The notes beneath the pieces are model-generated. The model saw nothing but the letters and a program-made list of their open reading frames with translations. It did not search any database and was not told the DNA's origin. Positions 25,058 to 33,689 of a stretch of 39,389 bases of DNA are shown piece after piece. The DNA comes from Lachnospiraceae bacterium. GTDB lineage: Bacteria; Bacillota; Clostridia; Lachnospirales; Lachnospiraceae. A program made the translations under genes and the position numbers. Where the stretch lies: the NCBI GenBank assembly GCA_022781985.1, contig JALESH010000042.1:1-39389 (forward strand), in the 5' to 3' direction. Position 1 is the first letter of the stretch. Each line of letters opens with the position of its first letter.

Positions 25058-26452
25058 CTAATAATAACATACTATTGGGAATCCGGTATACATATATTCA
25101 TAAATAATTTTTGCTTTTTCATAAGGAAGATTGATGCATCCATGGGAACCGTTGCTTCTGTAGATCTCCCCGCCAAAGGAACTGCGCCATGTGGCATCAT
25201 GCATCCCTATATTTCCGTTAAAAGGCATCCAGTAGGACACGGGTGTGGCATAATTCTCTCCCCGCAGCACTGCATTCCGGGTCTTATAGGTCAGGCCGAA
25301 CACTCCTGCCGGAGTACTCCACCCCCGGGCGGCATTCCCTGATACAAAGTCACTCTCCAGAACCATTGCACCTTCTACATAAACATACAGATGCTGGGCG
25401 CTCAGATCCATCTCCACATAGCTGTCTGCAATTTCTACCTGCCAGGGAGCTGGCTCAGTATAGATATGGACCGGCTCCTTCTCTATAGCTTCTCCGCTTT
25501 TTACGGCTTTTATCAGAGCTTCTGCCTCTGCCTCCACATCAGTCTGCCAGCCGCAGGCCTGCGTATTCAGCTCCACCTCTCTGCCGTCCGTGGTCTGAAA
25601 ACGCTTATTTCTGCCATAGGTATCGTATGCTTCCGCCTGCCGCCTGACAAACTCCCTGATTTTTTCCTCCTGCAGGGTCACCCTGTCCTTCTCAATCTCC
25701 ACCCAGTACCGGATAACGTCCCCATTGACAAATACCTGGCTGCCGTTCCAGTCGTAAGTGATATCCGTGGCTGCATATACATTGGCCTGTCTCAGTGCCT
25801 CTGCCAGCTCCTTATTTCCTTTCCCTGACTTCTCCCATATATAGCATCCCGTTTCCTCCAGATCCAGACTGGTCTCCAGATTGTCCAGGGCCTCCCTGAC
25901 CCTTTCCCGGACTGCCTCCTCCTTAAGCTCTGTGCCCGGATCCTCCTCTATGATTTTATATCTCTTTTGCTGGGGAAAATAGCTGATATAAGCCTCTCTG
26001 TAGGCTTTTACGTTTTCCTGCCCATAAAATGACAGCTCCTCCAGCTTCTGCTCCAGCTTCTCCTCATCATAGACTACCAGATCATACAGATCATAGGAAT
26101 ACTCCCGAAAAAATCCCAGGATCCACTGCCAGGGCCGCTGCTCCTCCTTGATTCTCAGCAGGGAACCATCCCACTGATACTCCATGGCGATTTCCTCAGA
26201 CAAAATACTGTCAGTCACTCCCCTCCGGCCCTGTATCTCAAGAGTGTATCCGGCCAGGCCGGCGTACAGCATCATCTCTGCCTCCACCGGCGTCCTGTAA
26301 CTGTAGTTTTCTCCATTTATAATCGTATTGTAAAAATAGTGGTTCTCAAAAAACATGGTCAGGCCGATATAGGTCCCTCCCAGCATGATCAGCATTGCTG
26401 CCAGGGCTGCCGCAATCATCTTCTTCTTTGATGCCTTCTTTTTTCTCTTCAT
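25058..26452 (-). CDS. L,D-transpeptidase (YkuD) with peptidoglycan-binding domain
   Basis: This 464-residue envelope enzyme has a basic N terminus (MKRKKKASKKK) and a single signal-anchor helix at about residues 12-33. A long extracellular region of the PG_binding_4 kind is followed by a C-terminal YkuD catalytic domain with GMHDA (His418) and SNGSHGCINLP (His437, catalytic Cys439). Such enzymes form 3-3 cross-links in peptidoglycan or attach proteins to it, using a cysteine nucleophile insensitive to most beta-lactams. The start is set by a GGAG seven bases before ATG. The truncated azlD stump ends 18 bases upstream. Confidence 0.93.
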   Translation of the reverse strand: MKRKKKASKKKMIAAALAAMLIMLGGTYIGLTMFFENHYFYNTIINGENYSYRTPVEAEMMLYAGLAGYTLEIQGRRGVTDSILSEEIAMEYQWDGSLLRIKEEQRPWQWILGFFREYSYDLYDLVVYDEEKLEQKLEELSFYGQENVKAYREAYISYFPQQKRYKIIEEDPGTELKEEAVRERVREALDNLETSLDLEETGCYIWEKSGKGNKELAEALRQANVYAATDITYDWNGSQVFVNGDVIRYWVEIEKDRVTLQEEKIREFVRRQAEAYDTYGRNKRFQTTDGREVELNTQACGWQTDVEAEAEALIKAVKSGEAIEKEPVHIYTEPAPWQVEIADSYVEMDLSAQHLYVYVEGAMVLESDFVSGNAARGWSTPAGVFGLTYKTRNAVLRGENYATPVSYWMPFNGNIGMHDATWRSSFGGEIYRSNGSHGCINLPYEKAKIIYEYMYTGFPIVCYY

Positions 26453-26470
26453 CCTCCAGCTCCTAACCTT

Positions 26471-26644
26471 TTACACAAAGACAGCCTGAACGAGAAACAT
26501 GTAGCACAGAGTACCCAGTCCCACAGTAAGCAGTATATTCTTTTTCCACAGATGCAGAACCACTGTCACACCTACGGAAATCAATTCAGCCAGCCCATGG
26601 CTCCCCGAAAGGAAATCTATATGCCGCAGGCAGTACACCACCAG
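26471..26644 (-). pseudogene. azlD: Truncated remnant of azlD (branched-chain amino acid exporter subunit)
   Basis: The minus strand encodes LVVYCLRHIDFLSGSHG, then AELISVGVTVVLHLWKKNILLTVGLGTLCYMFLVQAVFV and a stop at 26471-26473. This matches the C-terminal half of AzlD-type proteins, the small partner of AzlC in branched-chain amino acid export. Upstream of about 26644 the frame (RKDGHGTFYREHNST) no longer resembles the family, no start codon with a ribosome binding site follows, and no azlC is present. AzlD proteins are about 105 residues, so about half is missing. Confidence 0.65.
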
Positions 26645-26845
26645 TGTACTGTTATGCTCCCTATAGAATGTACCGTGTCCATCCTTCCTCTCCGCTCTTA
26701 TGTACTGTCAGCAGGTTACTCCAATCTTTTCTTCATTAATAATAATATACACACTGAGACCGAAAGTGACGGCAGAATAAACCTGTCCGCTGACCCTCTC
26801 TTTCCTGTCCCACTCCTCTCAATTACACTGTTATTCAGTATAATG
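26645..26845. other. Intergenic region between azlD remnant and SLH gene
   Basis: About 200 bases with no convincing gene on either strand. A 9-bp inverted repeat with a 5-base spacer (26822-26844) lies just after the SLH-protein stop codon but has no U-run. The rest is presumably scar of the lost azlC/azlD 5' portion. Confidence 0.5.
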
Positions 26846-28975
26846 TCATTTGTCGAAAAATGCAACGGAAAACATTTTCAGCATCTTGGCACACTCCGCC
26901 CGGCTGGCCTCTCCCCCGGGATCCAGCCTATAGGTTCCGTCCTTATTGGGCTTTCCGCTGATCATTCCCATCTTTACAGCCCATTGCATATAGCTCACAG
27001 CCCAGCCGCTGACCTTCTCACTGTCGGTAAACCCATCCAGGGGAGCTCTGCCGCTGACGTCATAATCCCGGGATTGTGCAAAAAGATAAAGCATCTTGGC
27101 AATCTGCTCACGGGTAATGTTTTTATTGATGCCATAGCTGCCGTCACTGTACCCATGGACAATTCCCTTGTTGCTGGCCCAATATACGGCATCACTGTAC
27201 CATTTTCCACGTTCCACATCCGTAAAACGGTTCCTGAAGCTCACTTTGGGTGATCCTTCCATCCGATAGATCACGGTAGCAAACATGGTTCTTGTAAGCG
27301 GACTGTCAGGCTGGAACTGGAGACTTCCTCCTACCGGACCCATGAAGCTGCGGTTATAGACGTATTTCACACTTTCGTATTTCCAGTTGCCAGGGATCAC
27401 CTTCACATCTTTAAAGATAAACTCCTTTTCCGGTATAACGGGCTTTGCCGCAGTATCCTTTTCCCACTGGGCGTATACATATACCTCTGTCTGGCTTTCT
27501 GCTGCCAGATTTCTCACTGTGGCCTGATCGCTGTAGGTCTGGCCTCTGCCGTCGGCTCTGGTATTCCAGCCGGAAAAAGAATAGCCGGCCCTGGAGAAGC
27601 CATTGGCGGGAAAGATATAGGCACGATCCCTGCGGCATCCGGCCAGAGCTTCCATTTCGCCGCTGTCTGCCCCATTGCCGGAAAACAGTATTTTATAATT
27701 GGTAGCCGTATTCCTGTCAGCATCCACAGCCACTGCCACCTTCATGGTACGGCCCCCACCGCAGTCATACCGATATCCTGCTTCCCTGGACGGATCCTCT
27801 ACCACCAGATTCTCTCCCTCCAGTCTCAGATTTTCCAATTCGGACATCCCCTTTTTGTCCAGCTCCGGATAATTGGAAAGATCCAGTCTGGGCTCTCTTA
27901 TGTAAACCTGATTCCCTTCTCCCATAGGAAAACCGGACTCCGTCATCACCTCCTCTGCCAGAAAGAGCCTTAGGTTTTTATTGGCAGACAGATCCAGCCA
28001 TCCGATATGATTGCCGCCGCAGACCAGCTTTTCCAAATACAGATTCCGGCTCACATCCAGCTCCTTCAGGGCATTATCCCGACAATCCAATACCCTCAGC
28101 TCACCATTGCGGCTCACATCCAGCTCAGTGATGCTGCTGTTGCGGCAGACCAGCTTCTCCAAAAGAAGGTTATGCCGCAGATCCAGTGCAATGACAGGCA
28201 CACCTCTCAGTTCTATTGCCTTCAGCTTTTTATTGTGGTCCAGAACCAGCGATCTGAGTGCAAGATCCCCGGGAGCCACCTCCCTGCCTGTTCTGATACA
28301 GAAATACAGCTCCTCCAGCTCTGTATTCTTACTCACATCCAGCCTGTCAAAATTATTGGTTTCCTCTTCATAGATATCCAGCTCCACAGACAGGTACTTA
28401 AGTGAAGTATTCCTGCTGATATCCAGCGGCTTCACAGGATCCACCACATAAAAGTCCAGACTCTCCAGCCTGTCATTTCTGCTGATATCCAGTCCCTCCG
28501 CCAGCCCTCCGGGCATATTGCTGCAGGTCAGGGATCTCAGGTTTTTATTTTCACTCAGATCCAGCTCCGTCAGCCCGGCACAGTGCAGATACAGGGTCTC
28601 CAGAGCTGTATTGCGGCTCAGATCCAGCTCCGCCAGTGTACTGAACCAACCCTCAAAGCGAAAGCTTTTCAGAGCCGAAAAGTACTCTATCCCCTTTACG
28701 CTCTCAAAGCCTGACCTTCTCTCCTGCAGTGTGAGCTCCGTGGTTCCTTCGATCTCTCCGGCTGACAATATGCCGTCCCTATCCCAGTCACAATTTTCTG
28801 ATATATGGGTTCGGAAAAGGGGGTCAGGAAAGCTGATTTCATCAATAGGGACACCCTCTGTATCCGGACTGGGCAGCTCCTCTGTCTGCTCTGCTTCCGC
28901 GGCAGATACAGGAAAAGAAGCAAGTGACAGCAGGATGCCCAGCAGAATGCCTGTTATTCCTATTCTTCGTTTCAC
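26846..28975 (-). CDS. Surface protein with leucine-rich repeats, InlB-type repeat and SLH domains
   Basis: This 709-residue secreted protein has a signal peptide (RRIGITGILLGILLSLASFPVSA), an EF-hand/dockerin-like calcium loop DWDRDGILSAGEIEG near residue 65, and about ten 'LDLSRNTxLExL' leucine-rich repeats of the bacterial surface type (about 100-370). An InlB B-repeat-like segment with FSRAGYSFSGWNTRADGRGQ follows (about 430-510), and three SLH modules make up the C terminus (FTDVERGKWYSDAVYWASNKGIVHGYSDG being the middle one). SLH modules bind pyruvylated secondary cell-wall polymer. The GTG at 28975 is preferred: GAGGAG lies eight bases before it, while the GTG at 28984 overlaps that box. 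It is possibly an adhesin; the ligand is unknown. Confidence 0.9.
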   Translation of the reverse strand: MKRRIGITGILLGILLSLASFPVSAAEAEQTEELPSPDTEGVPIDEISFPDPLFRTHISENCDWDRDGILSAGEIEGTTELTLQERRSGFESVKGIEYFSALKSFRFEGWFSTLAELDLSRNTALETLYLHCAGLTELDLSENKNLRSLTCSNMPGGLAEGLDISRNDRLESLDFYVVDPVKPLDISRNTSLKYLSVELDIYEEETNNFDRLDVSKNTELEELYFCIRTGREVAPGDLALRSLVLDHNKKLKAIELRGVPVIALDLRHNLLLEKLVCRNSSITELDVSRNGELRVLDCRDNALKELDVSRNLYLEKLVCGGNHIGWLDLSANKNLRLFLAEEVMTESGFPMGEGNQVYIREPRLDLSNYPELDKKGMSELENLRLEGENLVVEDPSREAGYRYDCGGGRTMKVAVAVDADRNTATNYKILFSGNGADSGEMEALAGCRRDRAYIFPANGFSRAGYSFSGWNTRADGRGQTYSDQATVRNLAAESQTEVYVYAQWEKDTAAKPVIPEKEFIFKDVKVIPGNWKYESVKYVYNRSFMGPVGGSLQFQPDSPLTRTMFATVIYRMEGSPKVSFRNRFTDVERGKWYSDAVYWASNKGIVHGYSDGSYGINKNITREQIAKMLYLFAQSRDYDVSGRAPLDGFTDSEKVSGWAVSYMQWAVKMGMISGKPNKDGTYRLDPGGEASRAECAKMLKMFSVAFFDK

Positions 28976-29020
28976 CCTTATCACTCCTCATCATTCTATG
29001 CATACAGTGTATTTTTTGGT

Positions 29021-29980
29021 TTATCCGCTTACCACATTCCTTTTCTCCCCCCGGAGAAATGCCTCTATATTTTTATAGGTTTCCTCTACCACCCGGTTTC
29101 TTGCCTCGGTGCTGGCCCAGGCCATATGAGGTGTGATGATCAGCTTTCTGCTGTCCATGATCCTGCTGAGGGGATTGGATTCCTTCATAGGCTCCGTACC
29201 GGTCACATCCAGGCCGGCTCCGGCGATCCAATCCTCTGTAAGCGCCGTATACAGATCTGCATCGTTTACCACCGGACCTCTGGCTGCATTGATGAGGATA
29301 GCCGTCCTCTTCATTTTCCTCAGGGCATCTTTATTGATCAGATTTCTGGTCCTGTCGCTCAAGGGGCAGTGCAGGGACAGAAAATCTGCCTCCTCCAGCA
29401 GCCTGCCCAGATCCACTCTCTCATAATCCCGGCAGGTACTGTTTCCCGATGCAGAATAAAATATTACCCTGCAGCCGAAGGCCCGGGCGATCTGCGCCAC
29501 ACGCCTGCCGATATTTCCCATTCCCACGATCCCCCAGGTCTTTCCCTCCAGCTCGGTAAAAGGGAGGTCAAAATTGGAAAACCCGGACTGGGCGGCGTAA
29601 GAGCCGGACTTCACATACTCATCATAATATCTCAGCTTTTCCAGAATATAAAGGCAGAGTGCAAAGGTATGCTGGGCCACTGCTGCCGTGGAATAATTGA
29701 CCACGTTGGCTACCCTGATCCCTCTGCTTTTACAGTATTCCAGATCCACATTATCAAACCCCGTGGCAAACTCACAGATCAGCTTCACCTCCTCTGCCCC
29801 CCGAAGCGTCTGTTCATTCAGGGGAGATTTATTAGCAATGATAATCTCTGCGTTCCTCACCCTCTCACCCACTTCATCTGCCGCTGTATTTTGATATACG
29901 GTCACCTCTCCCAAATTTTTCAGGCTGTCTACGGACACGTCCTGCCCCACGCTGCCTCTTTCCAAAATTACTATTTTCAT
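29021..29980 (-). CDS. D-2-hydroxyacid dehydrogenase (NAD-dependent)
   Basis: This 319-residue enzyme of the D-isomer-specific 2-hydroxyacid dehydrogenase family reduces a 2-keto acid (for example hydroxypyruvate) with NAD(P)H. The Rossmann loop is GIVGMGNIGRRVAQIARAFG, and the catalytic residues lie in INAARGPVVND (Arg), DVTGTEP (Glu) and ITPHMAWAS (His). Substrate cannot be fixed; glycerate dehydrogenase-like proteins are the nearest in pattern. ATG 29980 begins MKIVILERG as in homologues; an ATG at 29992 is one base from AAAGGAG. It lies downstream of pgi but behind its terminator. Confidence 0.9.
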   Translation of the reverse strand: MKIVILERGSVGQDVSVDSLKNLGEVTVYQNTAADEVGERVRNAEIIIANKSPLNEQTLRGAEEVKLICEFATGFDNVDLEYCKSRGIRVANVVNYSTAAVAQHTFALCLYILEKLRYYDEYVKSGSYAAQSGFSNFDLPFTELEGKTWGIVGMGNIGRRVAQIARAFGCRVIFYSASGNSTCRDYERVDLGRLLEEADFLSLHCPLSDRTRNLINKDALRKMKRTAILINAARGPVVNDADLYTALTEDWIAGAGLDVTGTEPMKESNPLSRIMDSRKLIITPHMAWASTEARNRVVEETYKNIEAFLRGEKRNVVSG

Positions 29981-30065
29981 GTTTAAAGCCATGCTCCTTT
30001 CAATCTTTTGGCACACCTGTCCGGTTTCTCATCAGCCGCTGCCGCAGCTTTCTCAAGGCCTTTAC

Positions 30066-30101
30066 AAAAATAGTGGGCATATCTCTCAAGAAATATGCCC
30101 A
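30066..30101 (-). terminator. Terminator of pgi
   Basis: On the minus strand a 9-bp perfect stem (TGGGCATAT / ATATGCCCA) with a 10-base loop is followed by CTATTTTTG. It lies 11 bases after the pgi stop codon. Confidence 0.75.
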
Positions 30102-30111
30102 GCTACATACA

Positions 30112-31464
30112 CTATAATCTCTTTAAAAGTTCTTCTCTCTGTGCCTCATAACCCGGCTTGCCCAGAAGCGCAAACATATTCTTCTTGTAGCTTTCCACTC
30201 CCGGCTGATCAAAGGGATTTACACCCAGCAGATAACCGCTGATACCGCAGGCGAACTCAAAAAAGTAGAACAGCTCACCTAAGTAAAACTCATTGACCTC
30301 CGGAATATGTACCATCAGGTTAGGTACATTTCCGTCAGTATGTGCCAGAATCGTACCGTTCATTGCGCTTTTATTTACAAAATCCACAGTCTTTCCTGCC
30401 AGATAGTTAAGGCCGTCCAGATCCACGGCCTCCGTTCCCAGCACGATCTCTTCCCGGCTGGTCTCAATGTCAATCACCGTTTCAAACAAAGTCCTTGCTC
30501 CATCCTGGATAAACTGCCCCATAGAGTGCAGATCTGTGGTGAGATCCACACTTGCAGGAAAAATGCCCTTCTGATCCTTGCCTTCACTCTCACCATAGAG
30601 CTGCTTCCACCATTCCGACACATAATGGACACAGGGTTCATAATTAGCCAGAATTTCGATGCTTTTTCCCTTTCTCAGCAGGATGTTGCGCAGGGCTGCA
30701 TACAGCAGTGCATCATTCTCCTCATAGGCAGCCTCCAGAGCACGCTTTCTTCCGCTGGCAGCTCCTTCCATGAGCCTGTCGATATCTGCACCGCTCACTG
30801 CGATAGGCAGCAGGCCTACTGCCGTCAGCACAGAGAAACGTCCGCCTACATCGTCCGGTACTACAAAGGACTCATAGCCCTCTTCAGCAGCAAGATTTTT
30901 CAGGGATCCCCTTGCCTTGTCCGTTGTGGCATAGATTCTCTTGGCTGCTTCCTCCTTGCCGTATTTTTTCTCCATCATCTCTTTGAATACGCGGAAAGCA
31001 ATTGCAGGCTCGGTAGTGGTCCCTGACTTGCTGATCATATTGATAGAAAAGTCCCTGTCCCCGATTACATCCATCAGATGCCTGATATAGGTAGAGCTGA
31101 TAGAATTTCCTACGAAATAGATCTCCGGGGTCTTTCTCACAGACGGATCCACCATATTGTAAAAGCTGTGTCTTAAAAATTCAATGGCTGCCCTGGCTCC
31201 CAGATAGGAACCGCCGATACCGATTACCAGAAGCACCTGGGAATCACTCTGGATCTTGGCCGCCGCCTTCTTAATTCTGGCAAACTCTTCCCTGTCATAG
31301 TCTGCCGGCAGGTCTATCCATCCCAGAAAATCACTGCCCGCCCCGGTTTTGGAAACCAGCAGCTCCTTTGCATCCATTACGGATCTCTTCATAAGCTCCA
31401 CTTCATGTCCGCTGATAAATGCGGAAGCCTTGGAATAATCAAACGTTACTTTATTATTGGCCAT
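30112..31464 (-). CDS. pgi: Glucose-6-phosphate isomerase
   Basis: This 450-residue glycolytic enzyme interconverts glucose-6-phosphate and fructose-6-phosphate. Family blocks are intact: [54 protein letters not shown] and [20 protein letters not shown] near the C terminus. The length fits the short bacterial/Clostridia form. AAAGGAGCGAGACAG precedes the start. It is single-gene, with a promoter at 31519-31547 and a terminator at 30066. Confidence 0.96.
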   Translation of the reverse strand: MANNKVTFDYSKASAFISGHEVELMKRSVMDAKELLVSKTGAGSDFLGWIDLPADYDREEFARIKKAAAKIQSDSQVLLVIGIGGSYLGARAAIEFLRHSFYNMVDPSVRKTPEIYFVGNSISSTYIRHLMDVIGDRDFSINMISKSGTTTEPAIAFRVFKEMMEKKYGKEEAAKRIYATTDKARGSLKNLAAEEGYESFVVPDDVGGRFSVLTAVGLLPIAVSGADIDRLMEGAASGRKRALEAAYEENDALLYAALRNILLRKGKSIEILANYEPCVHYVSEWWKQLYGESEGKDQKGIFPASVDLTTDLHSMGQFIQDGARTLFETVIDIETSREEIVLGTEAVDLDGLNYLAGKTVDFVNKSAMNGTILAHTDGNVPNLMVHIPEVNEFYLGELFYFFEFACGISGYLLGVNPFDQPGVESYKKNMFALLGKPGYEAQREELLKRL

Positions 31465-31518
31465 CTGTCTCGCTCCTTTGTTCTTCCGGCCTGTATTTCT
31501 GCCGGATTGCCTAACATT

Positions 31519-31547
31519 AGTGTAGCAAAGTTAAATTTCTTTTTCAA
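31519..31547 (-). promoter_or_regulatory. Promoter of pgi
   Basis: On the minus strand TTGAAA (31542-31547) and TACACT (31519-31524) are exactly 17 bases apart, about 55 bases before the pgi start. Confidence 0.6.
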
Positions 31548-31567
31548 GAATATTCAAGATTTTTTTT

Positions 31568-32341
31568 CTAGGCCAGAAACTGTCTCAGCAGCTCGTCCAG
31601 CTCCTCCTCCTCCTGATGGGTAAGAATCCCTTTTGTGCATTCTCCCTGCTCCCTGTCTTTACCGGATGTCCCCGGCGCCTGCTCCTTATCCTGCCCACTG
31701 TCTCCTCTGGTTGCGGTCAGGCCGATTTCCTCCCTGAGCGCCTGGCTCTTCTCTCTCACTCTCTCGCCGGCCTGTACCATCGTCTCTCCGGTCAGCTCCT
31801 CCCAGTCCATGGCAGACTGCCTCAGCTTATTTACCATATGGTTCTCCAGATAGTCCACCAGATTGGTCTTGAGCCTGTCCCTCCTGCTCTGCACATCCAC
31901 CATGCCTGATATGGAAAAATACACATATAATCCGAGAAATCCGGCAATATAATAAGGCAGGATCCTTCCCACAGTCTCACCCCGGATAATCTCCCTGCAG
32001 GCAGCCACCCCTGCTGTTGCTACTGCCAGCAGCATAAACTGTCCTGCCAGATGCTGGAGCCCTGAGAGAGATATCCCCATAACAGATATCTTCAGGAGGA
32101 ACTTATCCACAAAGACCGGAATATTAGGAACTCCTGCATTCATCTGATAGCAGTTGGCAAACTTCATCTTACATTGCTTCAGAAGCTTGTTTTTTGTGGC
32201 AGCCATATTATCCGTTTCTTTGATAATTCTCCGGTACATCACGCCAATTGCAGCCTGGCATACGATGCTTAAAAATAAAAAGACCACAAAGGCACAGCTA
32301 AGAAGTCTGTTTTCCAAAAAAACAGTAAGTACAGCAGACAT
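31568..32341 (-). CDS. Conserved hypothetical membrane protein
   Basis: This 257-residue protein has no recognised domain. Four hydrophobic segments are visible (about residues 13-35, 79-97, 100-116 and 128-146), with a cytoplasmic loop between the first two (RRIIKETDNMAATKNKLLKQCKMKFANCYQMN). After the last helix comes a charged helical region, VDYLENHMVNKLRQSAMDWEEL, a low-complexity Gln/Gly/Glu-rich stretch (about 205-235) and the acidic tail EEEELDELLRQFLA. The long acidic tail suggests protein-protein contact in the cytoplasm. It is separate from pgi downstream and divergent from murG. AAAGGAGG precedes the start. Confidence 0.75.
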   Translation of the reverse strand: MSAVLTVFLENRLLSCAFVVFLFLSIVCQAAIGVMYRRIIKETDNMAATKNKLLKQCKMKFANCYQMNAGVPNIPVFVDKFLLKISVMGISLSGLQHLAGQFMLLAVATAGVAACREIIRGETVGRILPYYIAGFLGLYVYFSISGMVDVQSRRDRLKTNLVDYLENHMVNKLRQSAMDWEELTGETMVQAGERVREKSQALREEIGLTATRGDSGQDKEQAPGTSGKDREQGECTKGILTHQEEEELDELLRQFLA

Positions 32342-32449
32342 ATAAAACCTCCTTTCCCGACTTAAATATTATATCCAAAACTTTCATACAGCTCAATATA
32401 TCCCGGACTGTAATGCATTTTCCTTATTCGACAAGCGTAATAATATCAC

Positions 32450-32478
32450 TGGAAAAATCCTATAGCTTCTGTTATAAT
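32450..32478 (+). promoter_or_regulatory. Promoter of murG
   Basis: TGGAAA (32450-32455) and consensus TATAAT (32473-32478) are 17 bases apart, 67 bases before the murG start. Confidence 0.6.
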
Positions 32479-32545
32479 TATTTTATTTTCAGAAACAGGG
32501 TATAATTTCATGAAAGAATAAAGAACAATCTGGAGGCATCTGACA

Positions 32546-33634
32546 ATGGCAAAAAGAATCGTTCTTACCGGCGGAGGAACAGCCGGCCATGTGACCCCGA
32601 ACATCGCTTTGATTCCAAAGCTGCGGGAGCTGGACTATGAGATATATTATATGGGTTCTTATAACGGAATTGAAAAAAAGCTGATTGCTGATTTTGATAT
32701 CCCCTACTACGGAATTGCTACAGGCAAGCTGCGCCGGTATTTTGATGTGAAGAATTTTACAGATCTCTTCCGCATTGTCAAGGGACACAGCGAGGCTCAC
32801 AAATATTTAAAGGAAATCCAGGCTGACATCGTTTTTTCCAAAGGGGGCTTTGTCAGTGTACCTGTGGTACGCGCTGCTGCTTCTCTGGGTATCCCCTGTA
32901 TTATCCATGAATCTGACATGACTCCCGGACTGGCCAACAAGCTGTGCATGCAGGCAGCTCACAAAATATGCTGCAACTTCCCGGAAACCCTTCAGATGCT
33001 CCCGGAGGGAAAAGCAGTGCTGACAGGCTCCCCCATCCGTGAGGAGCTGGCCAGAGGAAACAAAATCGCAGCCTACGACCTATGCAGATTTACCTCCAAC
33101 AAGCCGGTCATCATGGTGATCGGAGGCAGCCTGGGTGCGGAAGCCGTCAACAAGGCTGTGCGGGAAGCCTTGCCAAAGCTTCTTGACGATTTTCAGGTCG
33201 TCCACATCTGCGGCAAGGATAAGGTAGACAATCTGATGCTGAATATCCGGGGATATAAGCAGTTTGAATATGTAAAAACCGAATTAAAAGACATCTTTGC
33301 CATGGCAGATCTGGTAGTTTCCAGAGCAGGAGCCAACTCTATCTGTGAGCTTCTGGCTTTGAAGAAGCCCAATCTGTTGATTCCCCTCTCTGCCCACAGC
33401 AGCAGAGGCGACCAGATATTGAATGCCAGATCCTTTGAAGCACAGGGCTTCAGTATGGTCATTGATGAGGACTATCTGACAGAAAATCTTTTAGTAGAAA
33501 AGATCCATGAGCTTTACTTTACCAGACAGACCTATATCAATGCCATGAGTGAGAGCAGCCAGCTCAACTCCATCCGTACCATCACCAATCTGCTGGAGGA
33601 GACCTTAAGAGACCTGCAGTCAGGCAATAAATGA
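32546..33634 (+). CDS. murG: UDP-N-acetylglucosamine-undecaprenyl-PP-MurNAc-pentapeptide GlcNAc transferase
   Basis: MurG adds GlcNAc to lipid I to make lipid II at the inner face of the membrane. The 362-residue protein has the first glycine-rich loop LTGGGTAGHVTPN, FSKGGFVSVPVV, HESDMTPGLANK, the second nucleotide-binding loop VIGGSLGAEAVN, and the UDP-GlcNAc region VVSRAGANSICELLALKKPNLLIPL followed by GDQILNA. GGAGG precedes the start. It stands alone, with its own promoter and terminator, outside a division/cell wall cluster; stand-alone murG occurs in many Clostridia. Confidence 0.95.
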   Translation: MAKRIVLTGGGTAGHVTPNIALIPKLRELDYEIYYMGSYNGIEKKLIADFDIPYYGIATGKLRRYFDVKNFTDLFRIVKGHSEAHKYLKEIQADIVFSKGGFVSVPVVRAAASLGIPCIIHESDMTPGLANKLCMQAAHKICCNFPETLQMLPEGKAVLTGSPIREELARGNKIAAYDLCRFTSNKPVIMVIGGSLGAEAVNKAVREALPKLLDDFQVVHICGKDKVDNLMLNIRGYKQFEYVKTELKDIFAMADLVVSRAGANSICELLALKKPNLLIPLSAHSSRGDQILNARSFEAQGFSMVIDEDYLTENLLVEKIHELYFTRQTYINAMSESSQLNSIRTITNLLEETLRDLQSGNK

Positions 33635-33636
33635 GA

Positions 33637-33669
33637 AAAAATGCCGGCCATATCCTGCCCGGCATTTTT
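33637..33669. terminator. Bidirectional terminator between murG and the DUF362 gene
   Basis: An 11-bp perfect stem (AAAAATGCCGG / CCGGCATTTTT) with an 11-base loop carries A and T runs that suit both strands. Confidence 0.88.
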
Positions 33670-33689
33670 CTGCTCTGTCTTATATTCCC

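Noticed and set aside
26822..26844. Inverted repeat after the SLH gene
   Set aside because: The 9-bp stem is AT-rich with one G-U pair and no U-run follows on the minus strand, so terminator function is doubtful.
26552..27253. 233-residue plus-strand open frame over the azlD remnant and SLH gene 3' end
   Set aside because: It crosses the SLH-coding region antisense, shows no domain, and the part over 26552-26644 is the reverse of recognisable AzlD sequence.
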